A DNA stretch of 54,505 nucleotides. It comes from an uncultured Methanobrevibacter sp. Its GTDB lineage: Archaea > Methanobacteriota > Methanobacteria > Methanobacteriales > Methanobacteriaceae. A program made the translations under genes and the position numbers. The stretch's first letter is position 1. Each line of letters opens with the position of its first letter. The DNA is taken from positions 1 through 54,505 of the forward strand of contig CACWUH010000014.1 of the NCBI GenBank assembly GCA_902764015.1. The letters are read 5' to 3'. Below the pieces are notes generated by a model. The model worked only from the letters and a program-made list of their open reading frames with translations, ran no database searches and had not been told where the DNA came from. Shown here piece after piece: positions 51,920-54,505 of this stretch.

Positions 51920-52318
51920 ATGAAGCTTAATTTAAGGGGGCATCACCTGCTGTGCCTTAAGGGATTTCAGGGATACGGCTATGATGAAGACTTCATAAAA
52001 AACATGACTCTAATTAATTCAAAAAGAAAATTGCCCCAAACAACCGTTTCCATTTGCGATTGTCCCGATGACATCTGCTCGTCGTGTCCAAATCTGATTG
52101 ACGGCATTTGCGAAAATGAAATTCAAAACGAAAGGATAGTGTCGATGGACAGGGAAGTATTGAAAAAATTGGACATCACAAAAGAGTATGGCTCCATTGA
52201 ATTATTCAATGAAATGGATGAAATATTCGCCACCGAAGAAAGCGTTTCTGAAATCTGTTTTAATTGTAAGTGGAGCGAAAAATGCTTATTTTATCAAAAA
52301 TTATCAAATAACCGATAG
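51920..52318 (+). CDS. DUF1284 family protein, cysteine-rich
   Basis: 132 residues from ATG 51920 (an in-frame TTG lies nine bases earlier). Starts KLNLRGHHLLCLKGFQGYG, the DUF1284 signature, and contains clustered cysteines (CDCPDDICSSCPNL, ICENE, CFNCKWSEKCLFY), suggesting an iron-sulfur or zinc site. The family is found in clostridia and methanogens with no assigned role. Located between bioY and tRNA-Gln. Confidence 0.82.
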   Translation: MKLNLRGHHLLCLKGFQGYGYDEDFIKNMTLINSKRKLPQTTVSICDCPDDICSSCPNLIDGICENEIQNERIVSMDREVLKKLDITKEYGSIELFNEMDEIFATEESVSEICFNCKWSEKCLFYQKLSNNR

Positions 52319-52374
52319 GTTTAAATACCACATAATAAATATATATTAAATGTTGTATATGCTACAACAGATAT

Positions 52375-52446
52375 AGTCCCGTAGGGTAGTGGTAATCCTT
52401 CTAGGCTTTGGACCCGGAGACGGCGGTTCGACTCCGCTCGGGACTA
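52375..52446 (+). tRNA. tRNA-Gln (anticodon UUG)
   Basis: 72 nt fold into a cloverleaf: acceptor AGTCCCG/CGGGACT with discriminator A at 52446, D arm containing AGTGGTA, anticodon loop CTTTGGA giving UUG (decodes CAA), T loop TTCGACT within GGCGG/CCGCT. No CCA is encoded. A1-U72 fits archaeal tRNA-Gln charged via GluRS and GatDE. The anticodon stem has an A·C mismatch at the third pair (CTAGG/CCCGG). Upstream are A/T-rich box-A-like (ATATATATTAA) and box-B-like (ATGC) elements. Confidence 0.93.
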
Positions 52447-52475
52447 CTCCTATAAACTTTTTTTACTGATATTTT

Positions 52476-53660
52476 ATGGACAAGCTATTGCTTATTGGAA
52501 TCGATACAAGAAGTATGCTTAACAGTGCTTTAAAGCTAGACTATGATATTTATTCTGCAAGCTATTTTTCAACATCCGACACTCCATCCATCAGAAATCA
52601 AAAGATCATCCTAAAGGAAAGTGACGGCGAAAGCTGCGGAATCTTCGAGGACAATTTTGACGCTAATGCAATACTTGAAATGTCAAAGGACTATATTGAT
52701 GAAGTTGACCACATAATTCCAATTTCAGGCGTTTCACCCAGCGACTTTTCAAAAAAGAATCGAAAGAAGATATTGGGCAATCATGATGTGGAAAGTGTTG
52801 AGGACAAGTTCAAGTTCTATGGGAAAATCAAAGACGAATTCCTAACTCCCATGACTTTTCATGTGAGTGATATAGATGAAGCATTTGAAATAAGTGGAAA
52901 TCATCCCAAGACTCAATTTATTTTAAAACCCGTTAAAGGAAGTGGGGGCTATGACATTAACCTACTGAATAATCATGAGGATGTTAACTTTAGTGAAGGC
53001 GAATTTATCCTGCAGGAATATGTGAGCGGAATCAGCCTGAGCTCATCGGTACTGTCCAGCGAAAACGAAACAAAAACAATCACAAATTCAAGATTGCTTA
53101 CAATGAATGACTTTGGGGATGAGAATTCATTCATATACATTGGAAACATACTGCCGCTGACAGACAAATCCATAATGTCCATTGTCAAGGATATTGAAAG
53201 CATTAATAACCAGATGATGGATACCAGCGAAAAACTGATTGACAAATTTGGTCTGATTGGATCAAATGGTGTGGATTATATCCTTAATGAAAACGGACTA
53301 TATGTTATAGAAGTCAATCCAAGACTGCAGGGCACATTTGAATGCGTTGAAAGGACATTCGCAATAAATATGCTTGAGGCACATGTCAATGCATGCCTTG
53401 GCGAGGTCATGGAAATTCCAAAAGCAAGATGCTACACATACAAAAAAATTATCTACTCCCCGACAAGAAACAAATATCAGAAACTTGACTTGGATAACAT
53501 TTATGACCTTCCGCATATAGGTTCCATCACCGAAAAGGACGAACCCTTGCTGACAATCATCGATAGTGATAGTGATTTTGAAAGATTATATGAAAAAGTA
53601 GAATCAACCAGTGAAACGGTTAACAGGTCAGCTAAAAGAAACCAAGCAGATGCACAATGA
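52476..53660 (+). CDS. ATP-grasp domain protein
   Basis: 394 residues. An N-terminal domain (KLLLIGIDTRSMLNSALKLD) precedes an ATP-grasp fold: FILKPVKGSGGYDINLLN (ATP-loop), FILQEYVSGISLSSSVLS, GVDYILNENGLYVIEVNPRL and QGTFECVERTF, where the Glu and Asn of EVNPR are the usual Mg/ATP ligands. It corresponds to carboligase-like archaeal proteins (COG2232 type); coenzyme synthesis or peptide-ligase roles are possible but not demonstrated. It is 29 bases after the tRNA and its 3' end overlaps a convergent small gene by 29 bases. Confidence 0.85.
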   Translation: MDKLLLIGIDTRSMLNSALKLDYDIYSASYFSTSDTPSIRNQKIILKESDGESCGIFEDNFDANAILEMSKDYIDEVDHIIPISGVSPSDFSKKNRKKILGNHDVESVEDKFKFYGKIKDEFLTPMTFHVSDIDEAFEISGNHPKTQFILKPVKGSGGYDINLLNNHEDVNFSEGEFILQEYVSGISLSSSVLSSENETKTITNSRLLTMNDFGDENSFIYIGNILPLTDKSIMSIVKDIESINNQMMDTSEKLIDKFGLIGSNGVDYILNENGLYVIEVNPRLQGTFECVERTFAINMLEAHVNACLGEVMEIPKARCYTYKKIIYSPTRNKYQKLDLDNIYDLPHIGSITEKDEPLLTIIDSDSDFERLYEKVESTSETVNRSAKRNQADAQ

Positions 53661-53781
53661 ACAATATTACCCCGAGGGTTATCATAAAAGTAGTAATTAT
53701 CATTCCACGGGTAATCCAGATAAATAACTTGGCCTTGTTGTCTGGGTCCTTCATAAATTGGTCAATTGGATTTCTTCTCAT
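53632..53781 (-). CDS. Small membrane protein next to ATP synthase (49 aa)
   Basis: A 49-residue frame from ATG 53781 (GGTGTGATA upstream): MRRNPIDQFMKDPDNKAKLF then one hydrophobic helix (GMIITTFMITLGVILFIVHL). It is the next cistron downstream of atpD on the same strand (136-base gap) and overlaps the convergent ATP-grasp gene by 29 bases. The N-terminal RNPIDQFMKDPDNKAK segment looks conserved-type, charged and cytoplasmic. I judge it a real small gene from its ribosome site and composition. A role with the A-type ATP synthase is only suggested by position. Confidence 0.7.
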   Translation of the reverse strand: MRRNPIDQFMKDPDNKAKLFIWITRGMIITTFMITLGVILFIVHLLGFF

Positions 53782-53917
53782 TATCACACCATTTTCAGTA
53801 AAAAATATTTTTACAGTAACTTAACAAATTAGCTTTATTTTAAAAAACAAATAATAATCAAACTTTAAATAAAAAAATAATAAAAAATAAAAGAAAATGA
53901 AGAAAATTAAGAAAAAT

Positions 53918-54505
53918 TTAAGCTTCTGCATTTTTTGCTGCTTCGGCAGCAGCTGCAGCTTTTTCATTTTTCTCAATTGTTGATCTAATCATTTTCAATC
54001 TAACGAAGTTTTCCCTTTCCATTTCTTGGAGTCTCATATCAATATACTTCTCAGTATTTTGGAATCTTGGAATCATAATATGTTCTAAAGCATTTACTCT
54101 ACGTTTAGTAGCTTCGATTTCCTCAGCGAGCAAGAAAATGGTTTTTTCTATTTCACCAAGTTCAATCAGATACTTAAGGGATTCCTCATATTTCTTTGCA
54201 GCTTCGTCTAACTGTATGGTTGTGTCGGAGAATCCATAACCCCTGTCAATAATGGAACGCTCTTCCATCTTAACATTGGTCACTGGTACTGCAACACCCA
54301 TTACACTTCTAGATGTAATTTCTACATCAATTGATTCTTTAACAGATAATGCTGCTTTTTTAACAGCCAAATCGCCCATGGCAATTTGAGCTTCAAGCAA
54401 AGCCTCATTAGCTTCCTTTAGACTTAATTCTGCATTTTCACGAATACCTTTGACACGATCCAAGATATCAAAAAACTCTTTAATTAAAGCATCCCTTTTC
54501 TCTTT
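53918..54505 (-). CDS. atpD: A-type ATP synthase subunit D (5' end outside window)
   Basis: The frame is open to the right edge ([19 protein letters not shown]) and lacks its N-terminus; about 195 residues are visible. Subunit D is the central-stalk coiled coil of the A1 motor: [20 protein letters not shown], then [20 protein letters not shown], and a C-terminal helix ([20 protein letters not shown]) ending with an Ala/Glu-rich tail. The enzyme couples Na+ or H+ flux to ATP synthesis. It is presumably the last gene of an ATP synthase operon lying further right. Confidence 0.96.
   Translation of the reverse strand, partial: KEKRDALIKEFFDILDRVKGIRENAELSLKEANEALLEAQIAMGDLAVKKAALSVKESIDVEITSRSVMGVAVPVTNVKMEERSIIDRGYGFSDTTIQLDEAAKKYEESLKYLIELGEIEKTIFLLAEEIEATKRRVNALEHIMIPRFQNTEKYIDMRLQEMERENFVRLKMIRSTIEKNEKAAAAAEAAKNAEA

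Overview
The window is a low-GC archaeal chromosome segment that looks like Methanobrevibacter or a close relative in the Methanobacteriales. The support is: archaeal TFB, Gar1, archaeal DnaG, archaeal SepF and A-type ATP synthase subunit D; thiol:fumarate reductase TfrB; a 2-phosphoglycerate kinase (cyclic 2,3-diphosphoglycerate route); a giant adhesin-like surface protein with a beta-helix and eight DUF11 repeats; a pseudomurein-binding-like membrane protein; and a tRNA-Gln without encoded CCA. Species cannot be fixed from the sequence alone.

Layout. 1-5.7 kb: partial molybdate-binding protein (modA) with a palindrome at its promoter, a rubredoxin-FMN glutamate synthase-like protein, a CMD protein, an Rpn-type nuclease with a duplicated 3' fragment, and an MFS transporter. 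5.7-9.6 kb: NapH-like Fe-S membrane protein behind an unusual three-arm hairpin leader, a sodium:solute symporter coupled (TAATG) to a 37-residue accessory protein, and a TPR protein. 9.8-15.6 kb: aryl-acid metabolism, with PaaK-type CoA ligase plus ACT protein and IorA/IorB, split by a second Rpn gene broken by one in-frame stop. 15.6-21.2 kb: tfrB, then an operon of SPOUT methyltransferase, Fe-S protein, dCTP deaminase and glycyl-tRNA synthetase. 21.2-27.6 kb: FilR1-type regulator, TIM-barrel hydrolase plus TDT transporter, DUF1611-sepF, 2PGK-ZPR1, and a small protein that reads as a histone fold with a coiled-coil tail and acidic ends.

27.8-34.4 kb holds cell-surface genes. 34.4-38.3 kb: aquaporin, UMP kinase, TatD, then a run of small membrane/YbjQ proteins. 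38.4-40.5 kb: a two-gene nucleotidyltransferase plus Rnl5-type RNA ligase cassette, a candidate RNA-repair unit. 40.5-47.4 kb: TSUP permease, EamA transporter, unknown membrane proteins, a double-domain glycosyltransferase and a frameshifted TPR/zinc-ribbon gene. 47.4-54.5 kb: information-processing genes (tfb, gar1, dnaG, tRNA-Gln), RraA-like protein, BioY, an ATP-grasp ligase, a 49-residue membrane protein and partial atpD.

The most interesting items are the three-segment alternative hairpin, the histone-fold/coiled-coil protein, the RNA ligase cassette, the 33-bp palindromic divergent promoter, the bidirectional hairpins that embed stop codons at convergent gene junctions, and three interrupted or incomplete reading frames.
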